Source: Pyrinomonadaceae bacterium (GTDB lineage: Bacteria; Acidobacteriota; Blastocatellia; Pyrinomonadales; Pyrinomonadaceae). Taken from it: a stretch of DNA of 36,651 nt. The stretch covers positions 1-36,651 of the forward strand of contig JAJAZE010000295.1 of the NCBI GenBank assembly GCA_026785925.1. Reading direction: 5' to 3'. Positions 8,148 through 18,276 of the stretch are shown piece after piece. The notes beneath the pieces are model-generated. The model was not told where the DNA came from and made no database searches. It saw only the letters and a list, made by a program, of their open reading frames with translations. The first letter of the stretch is position 1, and each line of letters begins with the position of its first letter. Both the position numbers and the translations under genes were made by a program.

Positions 8148-8507
8148 TCAGCGAGTGAAAACGCCTGCGCCGCGTGTCAGATAATCCTGCATCGTGAAGG
8201 CGAACATAATCGCCAGCCAGAAAAATCCGGCGATTGCCGTTAGCCAAATCAGGCGCGAACTCCAATAAACGTGCATAAAGAACAGCACGACGCAAATCAT
8301 TTTCGTAAAGGCAATCAGCAGCGCGACTAAAGTATTCGCGCCTGGAAAAAGAATTCCGTCCAGATCAATCGTCGCCACGAAATATGTGATAATCGTGCCG
8401 AAAAATAAAACTGCAAAGACAATGGCATAAACGCTCAGCGAAACAATATGATGTCCCTGCGAATGTTCGTCCGTGTCCGAATCGTGTGGTGTGTGTTTTT
8501 CTGCCAT
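8148..8507 (-). CDS. ctaF: Cytochrome c oxidase subunit IV
   Basis: This 119-aa protein has a His/Asp-rich cytosolic N-terminus and three membrane segments (about residues 22-45, 56-79 and 85-108). It fits the prokaryotic COX4/CtaF pattern. I set the start at ATG 8507, two bases past the ctaE stop; the longer frame upstream runs back through ctaE in another frame. It is the last gene of the respiratory operon and is followed by the strong terminator at 8092-8123. Its role is assembly or stability of the oxidase and it carries no cofactor. Confidence 0.88.
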   Translation of the reverse strand: MAEKHTPHDSDTDEHSQGHHIVSLSVYAIVFAVLFFGTIITYFVATIDLDGILFPGANTLVALLIAFTKMICVVLFFMHVYWSSRLIWLTAIAGFFWLAIMFAFTMQDYLTRGAGVFTR

Positions 8508-8509
8508 TT

Positions 8510-9445
8510 TTAATGTCCGCCTCCGTGTAAAAAGTGTCTTCCCAACAGATAAAGTAACGGGAATAAGAAAATCCAAACGATGTCGACAAAGTGCCAGTAA
8601 AGACCGGATATTTCGACCGGCGCGTAATACTCGGCGGTGTAAGAACCGCGCCACGCTTTCCAGACCAGCCACGTCATCAGCCCCAGACCGATAATCATAT
8701 GCAGGGCGTGCAGTCCGGTCATTACGAAATAAATCCAAAAGAAAATCCGAACTTTATCGCGGAATTTGTCGGCGTTTATTTCACCGTTGGCAAAATAACC
8801 GATTTTTTCGCTTTCGGTCAGGTAATTTCCCTGCTGCGCTTGAACGGCTAAGGAAACGTCTTTCCAAATAAATTCGCCTTTCGGGTTTTCGTAAGTGTGT
8901 CCGCCGGCTTCGTGTTCGTTCGCTTCTCCGGCTCCGGTGTTCAGCGACTCTTTCGGGTCTTTCGTATCGCCGGTTTTCGTTTGCAGTTCCCGGTCATTCG
9001 GGCGAGCGACGGTTTTTGCCGTTCGCATATTCAGACCCGCGACCGGCACGATTCCCTCTTTGTATTTCGCCGTGTATTCGATGGCTTTGACTGCTAAAAA
9101 CACCGTCCCGAAAATCATCGTCAGAATAATCAGAATGACCTGCGCGTTGCGTCTCCCAAGCTGCGCCGAGCGAACTGCCAAAGCCATCGTCAAACTGCTG
9201 ACGATCAGCACGAGCGTATTTAATCCGCCGTAAAGTGCGTCAAGGTGGTTACTGCCCGCCGCGAACGCCATCGGATAGCGCGAGCGGAAAACGAGATAGA
9301 CCGTGAATAACCCGCCGAAGAACATAATTTCCTGGACGAGAAACATCCACATTCCAATCGAAGCGGATTCCTGCTGCTGACCCATATCTTCAAACTGATG
9401 CTGAAGTCCGGGAGGATGATATTCGTGTGCGTGTGTGTCTGCCAT
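8510..9445 (-). CDS. ctaE: Cytochrome c oxidase subunit III, with long hydrophilic insertion
   Basis: This 311-aa protein has about five membrane segments. MWMFLVQEIMFFGGLFTVYLVFRSRYP near the N-terminus and FFWIYFVMTGLHALHMIIG near residue 240 are typical of subunit III. Between the third and fourth segments, residues 124-230 form a hydrophilic loop of about 105 residues, rich in Glu, Lys, Asn and Gly, where the family usually has a short connection. The C-terminus is YLLGRHFLHGGGH. It lies between ctaD and ctaF and is separated from ctaD by a heptamer-repeat hairpin. Confidence 0.93.
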   Translation of the reverse strand: MADTHAHEYHPPGLQHQFEDMGQQQESASIGMWMFLVQEIMFFGGLFTVYLVFRSRYPMAFAAGSNHLDALYGGLNTLVLIVSSLTMALAVRSAQLGRRNAQVILIILTMIFGTVFLAVKAIEYTAKYKEGIVPVAGLNMRTAKTVARPNDRELQTKTGDTKDPKESLNTGAGEANEHEAGGHTYENPKGEFIWKDVSLAVQAQQGNYLTESEKIGYFANGEINADKFRDKVRIFFWIYFVMTGLHALHMIIGLGLMTWLVWKAWRGSYTAEYYAPVEISGLYWHFVDIVWIFLFPLLYLLGRHFLHGGGH

Positions 9446-9448
9446 AAT

Positions 9449-9521
9449 ATCAGTTATCAGTTATCGGTTATCAGTTATCATTTTTACTTTTTGATAACCG
9501 ATAACCGATAACTGTTGACTG
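9449..9521. repeat. Heptamer-repeat hairpin between ctaD and ctaE
   Basis: The left arm (about 9449-9481) is made of ATCAGTT/ATCGGTT seven-base units. The right arm (about 9490-9521) carries ATAACCG/ATAACTG units in the complementary sense. The loop is an 8-nt T-rich stretch. The hairpin fills nearly all of the 77-bp gap between two oxidase subunit genes. Confidence 0.88.
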
Positions 9522-9522
9522 T

Positions 9523-11196
9523 CTAAACTGTTACCTTGTATTTGCTTCTCGCGTCTTCCAAATCCAAACCGCTTTCTTCGCCGAATTCGTAGGCTTCCCA
9601 GGTAACTATCGGCGTTTCCTCAAAATTTTCGGTCGGCGGCGGACTCGACGTGCGCCATTCGAGACCGGGCAAAACCCACGGATTTGCCGGTGCTTTCGCG
9701 CCGAAAAAGATTGAATAAGTCAGATAAATCAGCGGAATAATCAGACCGATGGCGAGAATTGACGCGCCGGCGGTCGAGAAGATGTTCAGCACTTGAAACT
9801 CTGCCGGATACGAAGCGTAGCGGCGCGGCATTCCCATATAACCCAGAATAAACTGCGGAAAGAACGTCAGGTTGAATCCGACGAAAATAATAATCGCCGC
9901 GATTTTGCTCCAGAATTCCGAATACATTTTGCCGGTGATCTTTGACCACCAATAATGCAGTCCGCCCAAATACGCCAGCACTTGCCCGCCGACCATTACA
10001 TAATGGAAATGCGCGACGATAAAATAAGTGTCGGTCAAATGAACGGTCAGCCCGATTGAACCTAAAAACAATCCGGTCAAACCGCCGATCAAAAATAAAC
10101 CGATGAAGAACAGAGCGTAAAGCATCGGCGTATCGTATGAAATCTGTCCTTTATAAAGCGTCGCCGACCAGTTGAAAACTTTGATTGCCGACGGCACGGA
10201 AACAACCATCGTCAAAAATGAAAAGACGAGTCCGGCATACACCGATTGACCGCTGACGAACATATGATGTCCCCAGACGAGAAAACCGAAAACCGCAATT
10301 GCAATTGAAGAAAAGGCGATGAACTCGTAGCCGAAAATCTTTTTGCGCGAGAAGTTGGAAATCAATTCGGAAATCACGCCCATTCCCGGCAAAATCATAA
10401 TATAGACCGCCGGATGCGAGTAAAACCAGAACAGATGCTGAAACAAAATCGGGTCGCCGCCGATTGCCGGATCAAAAATCCCGACTTTAGCGATACGTTC
10501 CAGAGCCAGCAGCAAAATCGTAATGGCGATGACCGGCGTTCCCAAAATCATTACCAAACTCGTCGCGTAGTGCGCCCACACGAACAGCGGCATCCGAAAC
10601 CAGGTCATTCCCGGTGCGCGCATCGTGTGAATGGTCACGATAAAATTTAAGCCGGTTAAGATTGACGAAAAACCGTTGATAAAAATCCCCAATCCGACCG
10701 CCATTACATAACTGTTGGAAAACGTCGTTGAATACGGCGTGTAAAAAGTCCAGCCCGTATCAACGCCGCCCTGCAAAAGAGCGTAAAGCGTCAAGCCGCC
10801 GCCCGCCATATAGAAATACCAGCTTAAAAGGTTAATGCGCGGAAACGCCAAATCCTTCGCGCCGATCATAATCGGAATTAAAAAATTTCCCAAAATCGCC
10901 GGAATTGACGGAATCAAAAAGAAGAAAACCATAATGATTCCGTGCTGCGTAAAAGTTCGGTTATACGTCGCCGATTGCAGCAAATCGCTCGCCGGTGTCA
11001 GAAGCTCCAGGCGAATCAGGGAGGCGTAAATTCCGCCCAATGCAAAAAAGGCGGAAACCGTGATGAGATAGAGAATCGCAATCCGCTTGTGGTCTTTGGT
11101 CAGAAGCCACGATTTGAGCGTGAAACCGTTGGTCAAATAATTAACCTTCGGTTCTTCCTTAATCTCTCCGATATTGATTGCATTTACGTTTTGCAT
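9523..11196 (-). CDS. ctaD: Cytochrome c oxidase subunit I (heme-copper, A2 type)
   Basis: This 557-aa catalytic subunit reduces O2 to water and pumps protons, with twelve or more membrane segments. Predicted ligands are His85 ([11 protein letters not shown]) and His398 for the low-spin heme, His396 for the high-spin heme, and His261, His310 and His311 for CuB. Tyr265 is the probable cross-linked residue. The helix VI motif is YSHPAVY (259-265), without the Glu of the XGHPEV motif. That places it with A2-type enzymes, in which the Tyr-Ser pair takes over that role. The ATG is at 11196. It sits downstream of ctaC with a 35-bp gap. Confidence 0.97.
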   Translation of the reverse strand: MQNVNAINIGEIKEEPKVNYLTNGFTLKSWLLTKDHKRIAILYLITVSAFFALGGIYASLIRLELLTPASDLLQSATYNRTFTQHGIIMVFFFLIPSIPAILGNFLIPIMIGAKDLAFPRINLLSWYFYMAGGGLTLYALLQGGVDTGWTFYTPYSTTFSNSYVMAVGLGIFINGFSSILTGLNFIVTIHTMRAPGMTWFRMPLFVWAHYATSLVMILGTPVIAITILLLALERIAKVGIFDPAIGGDPILFQHLFWFYSHPAVYIMILPGMGVISELISNFSRKKIFGYEFIAFSSIAIAVFGFLVWGHHMFVSGQSVYAGLVFSFLTMVVSVPSAIKVFNWSATLYKGQISYDTPMLYALFFIGLFLIGGLTGLFLGSIGLTVHLTDTYFIVAHFHYVMVGGQVLAYLGGLHYWWSKITGKMYSEFWSKIAAIIIFVGFNLTFFPQFILGYMGMPRRYASYPAEFQVLNIFSTAGASILAIGLIIPLIYLTYSIFFGAKAPANPWVLPGLEWRTSSPPPTENFEETPIVTWEAYEFGEESGLDLEDARSKYKVTV

Positions 11197-11231
11197 AGTT
11201 ATTAATACCTTTTCCTGCTTGTCAAAATACC

Positions 11232-12356
11232 TTATTTATTCTGCTGATTCGTCGGTTCCGAACGACTCGGCGGCGCGTTCGGATTGCTTCCCGGACTGGT
11301 CGAATCGCCCCGGTCGGCTCGCGGCGGAATCATTCCGGTCGTGTTCGCGTTATTGGTTGTCGAACTCCCGCCGGTCGGCGCGGTCGGAGTCGAACCACCC
11401 GCATTCGTCTTATTTGCGCCGCCGCTCAAAGACTTGATGTATGCTACCAAAGAGACGAGCTGCTCTTCCGTCACCTGACCTTTGTAGGTCGGCATAATCG
11501 GCTGATAACCTTCAACGATTTGCGATGCCGGATTCAAAATCGAATTGCGAATATATTCGTCGTCGGCTTTGACCGTTTGACCGGTCGTTAATTTTATGTC
11601 CGTGTTGTAGATGCCTTCGATTTTCGCGCCACGCTGGTTTGCGCCGCCTTGATGACACGAAGCGCAGCCGAGTTTGTTTTGAAATAAATCCTGTCCGGCT
11701 TGCACGGGTGTTTGCCCCGAAACATTGCCCGACAGCCAATTATCAAAATCGCGCTGTTCCATCACATAAATCCAGCCGCCCATTCCCGAATGGTTCAAGC
11801 CGCAGTATTCGGCGCAGTAGAGATGATATTTGCCCGGTTTGGTCGCGTTAAACCAGAGCGTCGTATAGCGTCCCGGAATGACATCCGCCTTGGTGCGAAA
11901 TGCCGGAATGTAAAAGTCGTGCAGCACGTCCTCGGTCGTCATCGTCAATTTGACGTTGCGCCCGACCGGAACGTGCAGTTCGTTAATTTCCCGCTGACCC
12001 GTTTCGTGCTGTAGTTTCCACATCCACTGCTTGCCGACCACATAAATATCCATCGTGTCGGCAGGCGGACGATACTGATTAAAATATATAATTGCGCCGC
12101 CGAGAAAAATCGTCATCGAAATTATGAACGGAATGATTGACCAGACGGTCTCCAGCGCAATCGAACCGTGAATTTCCTCGCCGGTCGCAAATTTTTCTTT
12201 TTCACGATATTTGACGAAGAAAAATAAAATTGCGGCGACGATGCCGACAATGAAAAACGCACTAATGAGGAGCAGATAGAAATAGAGCATATCCACTTCC
12301 CACGCGAAAGTAGAAGCCTGTTCTGGAAAAATTGGAACCCAGGAATTTTGTTGCAT
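11232..12356 (-). CDS. ctaC: Cytochrome c oxidase subunit II fused to cytochrome c (caa3 type)
   Basis: This 374-aa protein has two membrane helices (about 23-48 and 70-92) followed by a CuA domain with His146, Cys181, Glu183, Cys185, His189 and Met192 ([12 protein letters not shown]). A class I cytochrome c domain follows, with heme motif CASCH at 231-235 and probable axial Met288 (PIMPTYKG). The last 60 residues are Gly/Ser/Thr/Asn/Pro-rich and disordered. The fused cytochrome marks a caa3 oxidase that can accept electrons directly from alternative complex III encoded upstream. No cleavable signal is evident. Confidence 0.96.
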   Translation of the reverse strand: MQQNSWVPIFPEQASTFAWEVDMLYFYLLLISAFFIVGIVAAILFFFVKYREKEKFATGEEIHGSIALETVWSIIPFIISMTIFLGGAIIYFNQYRPPADTMDIYVVGKQWMWKLQHETGQREINELHVPVGRNVKLTMTTEDVLHDFYIPAFRTKADVIPGRYTTLWFNATKPGKYHLYCAEYCGLNHSGMGGWIYVMEQRDFDNWLSGNVSGQTPVQAGQDLFQNKLGCASCHQGGANQRGAKIEGIYNTDIKLTTGQTVKADDEYIRNSILNPASQIVEGYQPIMPTYKGQVTEEQLVSLVAYIKSLSGGANKTNAGGSTPTAPTGGSSTTNNANTTGMIPPRADRGDSTSPGSNPNAPPSRSEPTNQQNK

Positions 12357-12366
12357 AATCTAAATT

Positions 12367-12453
12367 AACTGAGAGGGGAAAACTGAGAAGTAAGAACTGC
12401 TCAAATTTAACCGATCCTTTTTACCTCTCACTTCTCACCTCTCAGTTCTCACT
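12367..12453. repeat. Heptamer-repeat hairpin between sco and ctaC
   Basis: The left arm (12367-12402) contains units such as ACTGAGA, AGTAAGA and ACTGCTC. The right arm (about 12417-12453) is its imperfect reverse complement (TCTCACT/TCTCAGT words). The right arm reaches into the 3' end of sco and provides its last codons and TGA stop. Confidence 0.82.
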
Positions 12454-13344
12454 TAATTTGTTGCGCCGCCAAAAAATAAACAGCATTCCGCCGAGTCCTA
12501 AAACGGTGGCAACCGCCATCAGGCGAAGAATTTTCAAAATCGTCAAGCCGTATTTTCCGGTTGACGGATCGTAATGAAAACAATACAAATAAAGCTGTTC
12601 GACCGGGTTTCCGATGTTGCCTTCCGCCGAATCCATCAAGCTGAATTTCAAATCTTTCGGCGCGTAATCAATGCCGTAAAGATAACGCGAAACTTTTCCG
12701 TCGGGCGTGATAACCATCACGCCGCCGGCGTGTGCAAACTGATTGGTCGCTTCGTCAAATTCATAATTAAAGCCGACGGCGTTCGTTACTTTGTCAATTT
12801 CCGTCTGCGCTCCGGTCAGAAAATGCCAGCCGTCTTCGGTGCCGCCGCGCCCGTAGCGATTTAGATAACTCGCTTTTTTGTTCTTCGCTAAGTTGGGCTT
12901 TTCATTTTCACGCGCATCGAAACTAATCGCTACGATGTCATATTCCTTTCCCGCATCGAACGAAATCCCTTTCAAACTGCCGGTCAAACCGTTCAAAACC
13001 TCGTTGCACAGCATCGGACATTCATAATAAACGAGTGCCAGCACGACCGGGCGATTTTTGCCGAAATAGCTGCCGAGTTTGACGATATTTCCGTTGTCGT
13101 CTTTAAACTCTGCGTCAAACGGCAATTGGGAGTTCAACTTCTGCTCAATGCCGACTGATTTCAAAATTGACGGCAAACCCGTGCTGACTCCGGCTTGCGT
13201 CGGGTCGTAAGTTTTCGGCGCGTAGAGCGGCGAATTATAATGCTCGGTTTTTTGCGCCCAAACATTCGTCGCCAGCAATAACAAACTTAAACTCAATAAA
13301 AGTTTCAGTTTCAAAACCGCTGAAATGACTGAACTTTTTTTCAT
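12442..13344 (-). CDS. sco: SCO1/SenC-family copper chaperone
   Basis: This 300-aa thioredoxin-fold protein delivers copper to the CuA site of subunit II. It has an N-terminal signal peptide (about 1-30, ending NVWA), the copper motif ECPMLC with Cys109 and Cys113, and the conserved distal His205 (QFAHAGGVMVITPDG). A C-terminal membrane helix (about 270-292, VATVLGLGGMLFIFW) followed by RRNK anchors it with the domain outside. It lies immediately upstream of ctaC. The final residues LSEN and the stop are formed by heptamer-repeat sequence. Confidence 0.94.
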   Translation of the reverse strand: MKKSSVISAVLKLKLLLSLSLLLLATNVWAQKTEHYNSPLYAPKTYDPTQAGVSTGLPSILKSVGIEQKLNSQLPFDAEFKDDNGNIVKLGSYFGKNRPVVLALVYYECPMLCNEVLNGLTGSLKGISFDAGKEYDIVAISFDARENEKPNLAKNKKASYLNRYGRGGTEDGWHFLTGAQTEIDKVTNAVGFNYEFDEATNQFAHAGGVMVITPDGKVSRYLYGIDYAPKDLKFSLMDSAEGNIGNPVEQLYLYCFHYDPSTGKYGLTILKILRLMAVATVLGLGGMLFIFWRRNKLSEN

Positions 13345-13414
13345 AAAATTTTATTCGAAAATGAAGACCAACCTCGGAATTTCTTATCTATCGTTTGCCC
13401 TTTAGCCTTCATCC

Positions 13415-13948
13415 TCAGCGACGCTTGTCGCTCGCCAATCTTCCGGCACTCGAATATGAAACAAATTGTCGGTCTTGATCCAGTGCCTTTTGCGTTTCCT
13501 CACCGCCGCGCACTTTGACATTTTCAAGCATTTTCTGTTTTGCTTCTTCGATGCCCAAAGTAACAACCGTTCCGGTTTTCGCGTCTTTTTGTCCATCCGC
13601 CCAGAGTTTTTCCCATTGTCTCTGCAACTCCCAATACTCCGACTGCGGAGCCTTGAGTTCCATATTGAGCCGACCTTTCTCACTCTCGACTCCGAAACCG
13701 GGCGCAGCCTGCAAACGCGGTTCCGGCGGCAGACGGTCTTTGCCGTCCAGCATCATCGGACTTTTTGAATCTTTAGTCTCCCTCGCCTGATCTGACAGAA
13801 CATTTAGAAGAAAAAACATCAAGCCGAAAGTGATGCCGATCAAAAGAGTCAAACCGACGGCAAAATAAATTATTCCGCGCAATCCGATTAAATTCGTTTC
13901 GTATGTTTTATCAAAATCTACAAATGATTTTTCGTGTTTCGGTTCCAT
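13415..13948 (-). CDS. Single-span membrane protein of unknown function in the respiratory operon
   Basis: This 177-aa protein has a short charged N-terminus, one strong membrane helix (about residues 24-49, IYFAVGLTLLIGITFGLMFFLL) and a hydrophilic C-terminal domain. That domain contains PPEPRLQAAPGFG near residue 76 and a Lys/Glu-rich helical part. The PPEPRLQ segment recalls small proteins found beside actF and oxidase genes in other acidobacteria; this is from memory and was not checked. Its place between actF and sco suggests an accessory or linker subunit. ATG 13948 is the only reasonable start. Confidence 0.75.
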   Translation of the reverse strand: MEPKHEKSFVDFDKTYETNLIGLRGIIYFAVGLTLLIGITFGLMFFLLNVLSDQARETKDSKSPMMLDGKDRLPPEPRLQAAPGFGVESEKGRLNMELKAPQSEYWELQRQWEKLWADGQKDAKTGTVVTLGIEEAKQKMLENVKVRGGEETQKALDQDRQFVSYSSAGRLASDKRR

Positions 13949-14029
13949 AATTTTTAGATGTTATTGATAAGCTGCAAACTAATGAATTATTCTTTCACTG
14001 ATTAGCTGTCTACCTTATATTATCTCCAC

Positions 14030-15250
14030 TTAATGCTCTTTTCCGTGTTTGATGGCGTTCTCCAAAAACGGATCGTTGATCGGAACCAGCGGACGTTTTA
14101 TCAGTTGACCGAAGAAATACCACAGCCAGATTCCGCCGACGGCAATCGGTGCGACAAAATCCATCCAGCTTAAGTGAAATCCCGCGCCGTGACCCGCAAT
14201 GCGCGGACTCGGACCGATGAGATAAAACATATCCAAAAGACGCAGAAATAAAATGAAAATCGCCACCATTGCCAGCCATTTGCCGTTGCGTTTCAAATTG
14301 CGATTGAGCAGCACGAGAAACGGAAATGCAAAGTGAAAGAAAATCAGCAGCATCCCGATTACGCCCCACGCGCCTTCCATTCGCGGCAGATACCAGCGCG
14401 TCTCTTCCGGCAAATTCCCTGACCAGATAATCAAAAACTGCGAAAAATTAAAATACGCCCAAACCATCACGAGTGCCAGCATCAATTTTCCGATGTCGTG
14501 GAAATGACGGCTTCCCAGAATGCGGTTCATCGGCTCTTTGTCAGCCAGAACTGCCAGCAAAGCGACGGCAAAACAAAAGAAGCTCAACGCCCAGCCGACA
14601 GCGAATAATAATCCCCAAATCGTCGAAAACCAGTGCGGATCGAGCGTCATCACCCAATCAACCGCCGCGAAACTGACGACTAAAACAAAGAAAACCATCG
14701 TCGGACCGGAGAATTTTGAAGAATCTTCGCCCAATTTAACCGCCGTCGCGTAGTCGTTCGTCTGGTCTTGCCGGAGCGACCATTTGTTGAGGAAATAAGC
14801 CATCACGCCCCACAAAATAAAATACAAAGCGGCACGAGCAATCCACCATTCCACGCTCAAATACGGCTGTCTCCAATCGACAACCTTGTCACCCGTTCCG
14901 ATCAAATGCGTCCATTCGTATAAATTTGTAATGCCGAGAGCCAGCGGCACAAATAAGAGTGCGATGATCGGCAAAGTCCGCGAAGCGGCTTCGGCAATGC
15001 GGCGAATCACCACGCCCCACGCGCCGCCTGTCAGATATTGCAAAAGCAACACGCCGAGACCGCCGATACCGATGCCGCCCCAGAATATAAACCCTAAAAG
15101 CCACGCGCGCATCGCGTCTTCGCGTTGATCTTCAAAAAGCAAAAAGGAAATCAACATTACCAGCGAACCGACTCCGCCGATACCGAGAGCTAACGTCCGC
15201 CAGCGATTAATGTCGGCAATCGGCGCGTCGAAATTTGCATTGTTAATCAT
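14030..15250 (-). CDS. actF: Alternative complex III subunit ActF (NrfD-like quinol-binding membrane subunit)
   Basis: This 406-aa polytopic protein has about ten membrane segments. Features include WRTLALGIGGVGSLVMLISFLLF at the start, SLRQDQTNDY.TAVKLGEDSSKFSGP in the middle, and WSGNLPEETRWYLPRMEGAWGVIGMLLIFFHFAFPF, which is typical of ActF. It would form, with ActC, the membrane half of the quinol:acceptor oxidoreductase. The ATG directly follows the actE stop codon, so translation is probably coupled. Confidence 0.92.
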   Translation of the reverse strand: MINNANFDAPIADINRWRTLALGIGGVGSLVMLISFLLFEDQREDAMRAWLLGFIFWGGIGIGGLGVLLLQYLTGGAWGVVIRRIAEAASRTLPIIALLFVPLALGITNLYEWTHLIGTGDKVVDWRQPYLSVEWWIARAALYFILWGVMAYFLNKWSLRQDQTNDYATAVKLGEDSSKFSGPTMVFFVLVVSFAAVDWVMTLDPHWFSTIWGLLFAVGWALSFFCFAVALLAVLADKEPMNRILGSRHFHDIGKLMLALVMVWAYFNFSQFLIIWSGNLPEETRWYLPRMEGAWGVIGMLLIFFHFAFPFLVLLNRNLKRNGKWLAMVAIFILFLRLLDMFYLIGPSPRIAGHGAGFHLSWMDFVAPIAVGGIWLWYFFGQLIKRPLVPINDPFLENAIKHGKEH

Positions 15251-16012
15251 TTATCGTTCGCCTCCGTTGACATTGGCGTTTATCGCGTTCGTCGTATTTG
15301 AATTGCTGGACGGCGGCGCACTGTTCGCACTTGATTTGCCGGTCGGAGTCATCTGCATATTTCCATTCGGATTCTGACTGATTTGCAAAGTCCGAATATA
15401 CGAGACGATTGCCCAGCGGTCGGCAGGCGGAATTTGCGAAGCGTAGCCGTTCATTTTGCCCTGCCCGACGGTAATCACGTTGTAAAAATGCCCGACCGGA
15501 GCGTTTCGCAAGCGATCATCGTTATAGGTCGGCGGTTGTGAAAACCCGCGCCGCACGATCATTCCGTCGCCGTTCCCGACCGGACCGTGACAAACGATAC
15601 AGAAAACTTTGTAACGCTGCTCGCCGCGATCAATCAATTCTTTCGTCACCGGCAAAGGAAATTCATTGACCAAACCTGAAAAGTCCGTCATCAAACTATT
15701 TCCCGAAGCATCCATCGCCGGAGTTGCCGCCGGAGCAGGAGCGATGTTTTGCCCGGATTCGCCCTTGCCCGTGTAAAATGCTTTATCTTCGCGCAGAAAT
15801 CCGCGCGGCACGGTTCCTTCCGGCAAATTCCGCGAAGCTCGGTTATCGCTAAAAAAGTCGCTCTTTTTATAAGCCTTATAACGCGGTTGATCCTGCATAT
15901 CGTAGCGGCAGCCGACCGACAGTAAGCAGTAAGCAGTAAGCAGTAAGCAGAAGGCAGTTGATTTACCGACTTTGAACTTTGAACTTTGAACTTTCAACTT
16001 ATTCTTCAACAT
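15251..16012 (-). CDS. actE: Alternative complex III subunit ActE, monoheme lipoprotein cytochrome c
   Basis: This 253-aa protein has a lipoprotein signal ending LLSVGC, with Cys35 as the predicted lipid-modified residue. A class I cytochrome c domain follows, with heme motif CIVCH (138-142), a GNGDGM stretch after it and Met187 as probable axial ligand. The tail is Asn/Ser/Thr/Pro-rich. It probably passes electrons toward the caa3 oxidase. The start overlaps the end of actD by 14 nt, and no other ATG/GTG/TTG lies between it and the lipobox. Residues 6-34, which form the signal peptide, are encoded by two tandem heptamer arrays (TTTGAAC and AGTAAGC units on the plus strand). Confidence 0.94.
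   Translation of the reverse strand: MLKNKLKVQSSKFKVGKSTAFCLLLTAYCLLSVGCRYDMQDQPRYKAYKKSDFFSDNRASRNLPEGTVPRGFLREDKAFYTGKGESGQNIAPAPAATPAMDASGNSLMTDFSGLVNEFPLPVTKELIDRGEQRYKVFCIVCHGPVGNGDGMIVRRGFSQPPTYNDDRLRNAPVGHFYNVITVGQGKMNGYASQIPPADRWAIVSYIRTLQISQNPNGNMQMTPTGKSSANSAPPSSNSNTTNAINANVNGGER
15921..15998. repeat. Two tandem heptamer arrays inside the 5' end of actE
   Basis: AGTAAGC is repeated four times perfectly at 15921-15948, plus a degenerate AGAAGGC. TTTGAAC is repeated three times at 15971-15991, plus a degenerate TTTCAAC (15992-15998). Because 7 and 3 share no factor, each array is read as a seven-codon period. Read on the minus strand they encode the KVQSSKFKV and TAFCLLLTAYCLLSV parts of the ActE signal peptide. 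Confidence 0.95.
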
Positions 16013-16541
16013 CGAAGACCTCCTGCGGGTTCAAACTTTCCATAAAACTTTTTGTTTCGGCGTAATTAAATTTTTCGTCTTTGCGCTCAATCAATAGAAA
16101 GAATTTCTCTCTGGTCGCCAGCGCAAAACGCGGCACATTAAAAACCGGATGATACGGCTGCGGCAAACCGTTGAGCGCGATCATTCCGAAAACCGCCGTG
16201 AACGCGGCTAACAAAATCGTCAATTCGAAACTCGCCGGAACAAAAGAGACGATACTAAAATACGGACGACCGCCGACCAGAATCGGATAGTCCCAAACGT
16301 GAACGAACCATTGCAATCCGATTCCCGACAAAAGCCCGATGACACCGCCGCCAAAAACCATAAACGGCAGAATAGTCCGTTTGACACCGAGTGCTTCGTC
16401 AATTTCGTGCAGCGGAAACGGTGAGAATGCGTCGGTCTTTTTGTAACCGGCTTCTCGAACCTTATTTGCCGCGTCAACTAATTCGGTCGGCGTATCGAAC
16501 TCCGCTAATAATCCGTAAATATCTTTCTTCATACTCGTCAT
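15999..16541 (-). CDS. actD: Alternative complex III subunit ActD (DUF3341)
   Basis: The protein is about 180 aa. The family start pattern (M)KKDIYGLLAEFDTPTELVDAANKVREAGY is followed by TDAFSPFPLHEIDEALG and two membrane helices (about residues 55-80 and 95-120 from this start), matching DUF3341/ActD. The open frame extends to a TTG at 16565. I prefer ATG 16541 (MTSMKKD) or the next ATG at 16532, because family members begin close to the DIYG motif. ActD is a small membrane subunit without cofactor. Its 3' end overlaps actE. Confidence 0.88.
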   Translation of the reverse strand: MTSMKKDIYGLLAEFDTPTELVDAANKVREAGYKKTDAFSPFPLHEIDEALGVKRTILPFMVFGGGVIGLLSGIGLQWFVHVWDYPILVGGRPYFSIVSFVPASFELTILLAAFTAVFGMIALNGLPQPYHPVFNVPRFALATREKFFLLIERKDEKFNYAETKSFMESLNPQEVFDVEE

Positions 16542-16600
16542 TTTCGCTTTTAACTGCGTCTCCAAACGACTACTTTACCAAACAAAAACTCTGCTTAAAC

Positions 16601-16639
16601 GATTGCTCTGCAATCAACCGTGTCTGCTGGCAGACGGTT
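16601..16639. other. Paired hairpins in the actC-actD spacer
   Basis: GATTGC/GCAATC with a TCT loop (16601-16615) stands directly beside AACCG..TCTG/CAGACGGTT with a CTGG loop (16616-16639). They occupy a 173-bp spacer (16542-16714) within an otherwise tightly packed operon. No T run follows on the minus strand, so termination is unlikely. An mRNA processing or stability role is possible. Confidence 0.5.
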
Positions 16640-16714
16640 TGACATGGGTGAGTTGCCCTTATTGACCAACTGCGGGCAAGCGCGGTTGACTGCAAACTTG
16701 ATCCTGACAAAAAT

Positions 16715-18154
<1,440 letters not shown>

Positions 18155-18165
18155 ATCTCTTTAGG

Positions 18166-18238
18166 AGTTCAAAGTTCCAAGTTCAAGATTCAAAGTTTTT
18201 GGTTCTGACTTTGAACCTTGAACTTGGAACTTTGAACT
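18166..18238. repeat. Heptamer-repeat hairpin between actB and actC
   Basis: The arms at 18166-18196 and 18208-18238 are 31 nt each and complementary at 30 of 31 positions. The left arm reads AGTTCAA AGTTCCA AGTTCAA GATTCAA AGT. The loop is 11 nt. This is the most perfect member of the family. Confidence 0.93.
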
Positions 18239-18276
18239 ATCTAGTGGCTGATGTCGCCCGCTTTCTGCTCGCCCGT

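Noticed and set aside
8508-8738. N-terminal extension of ctaF to 8738
   Set aside because: The added 77 residues are the ctaE coding sequence read in another frame. ATG 8507 directly follows the ctaE stop and gives a normal subunit IV.
15921-15998. CRISPR array or sequencing artefact at the actE start
   Set aside because: Units are 7 bp with no spacers, so it is not CRISPR. The frame stays open and joins the lipobox in register, so an artefact is unlikely.
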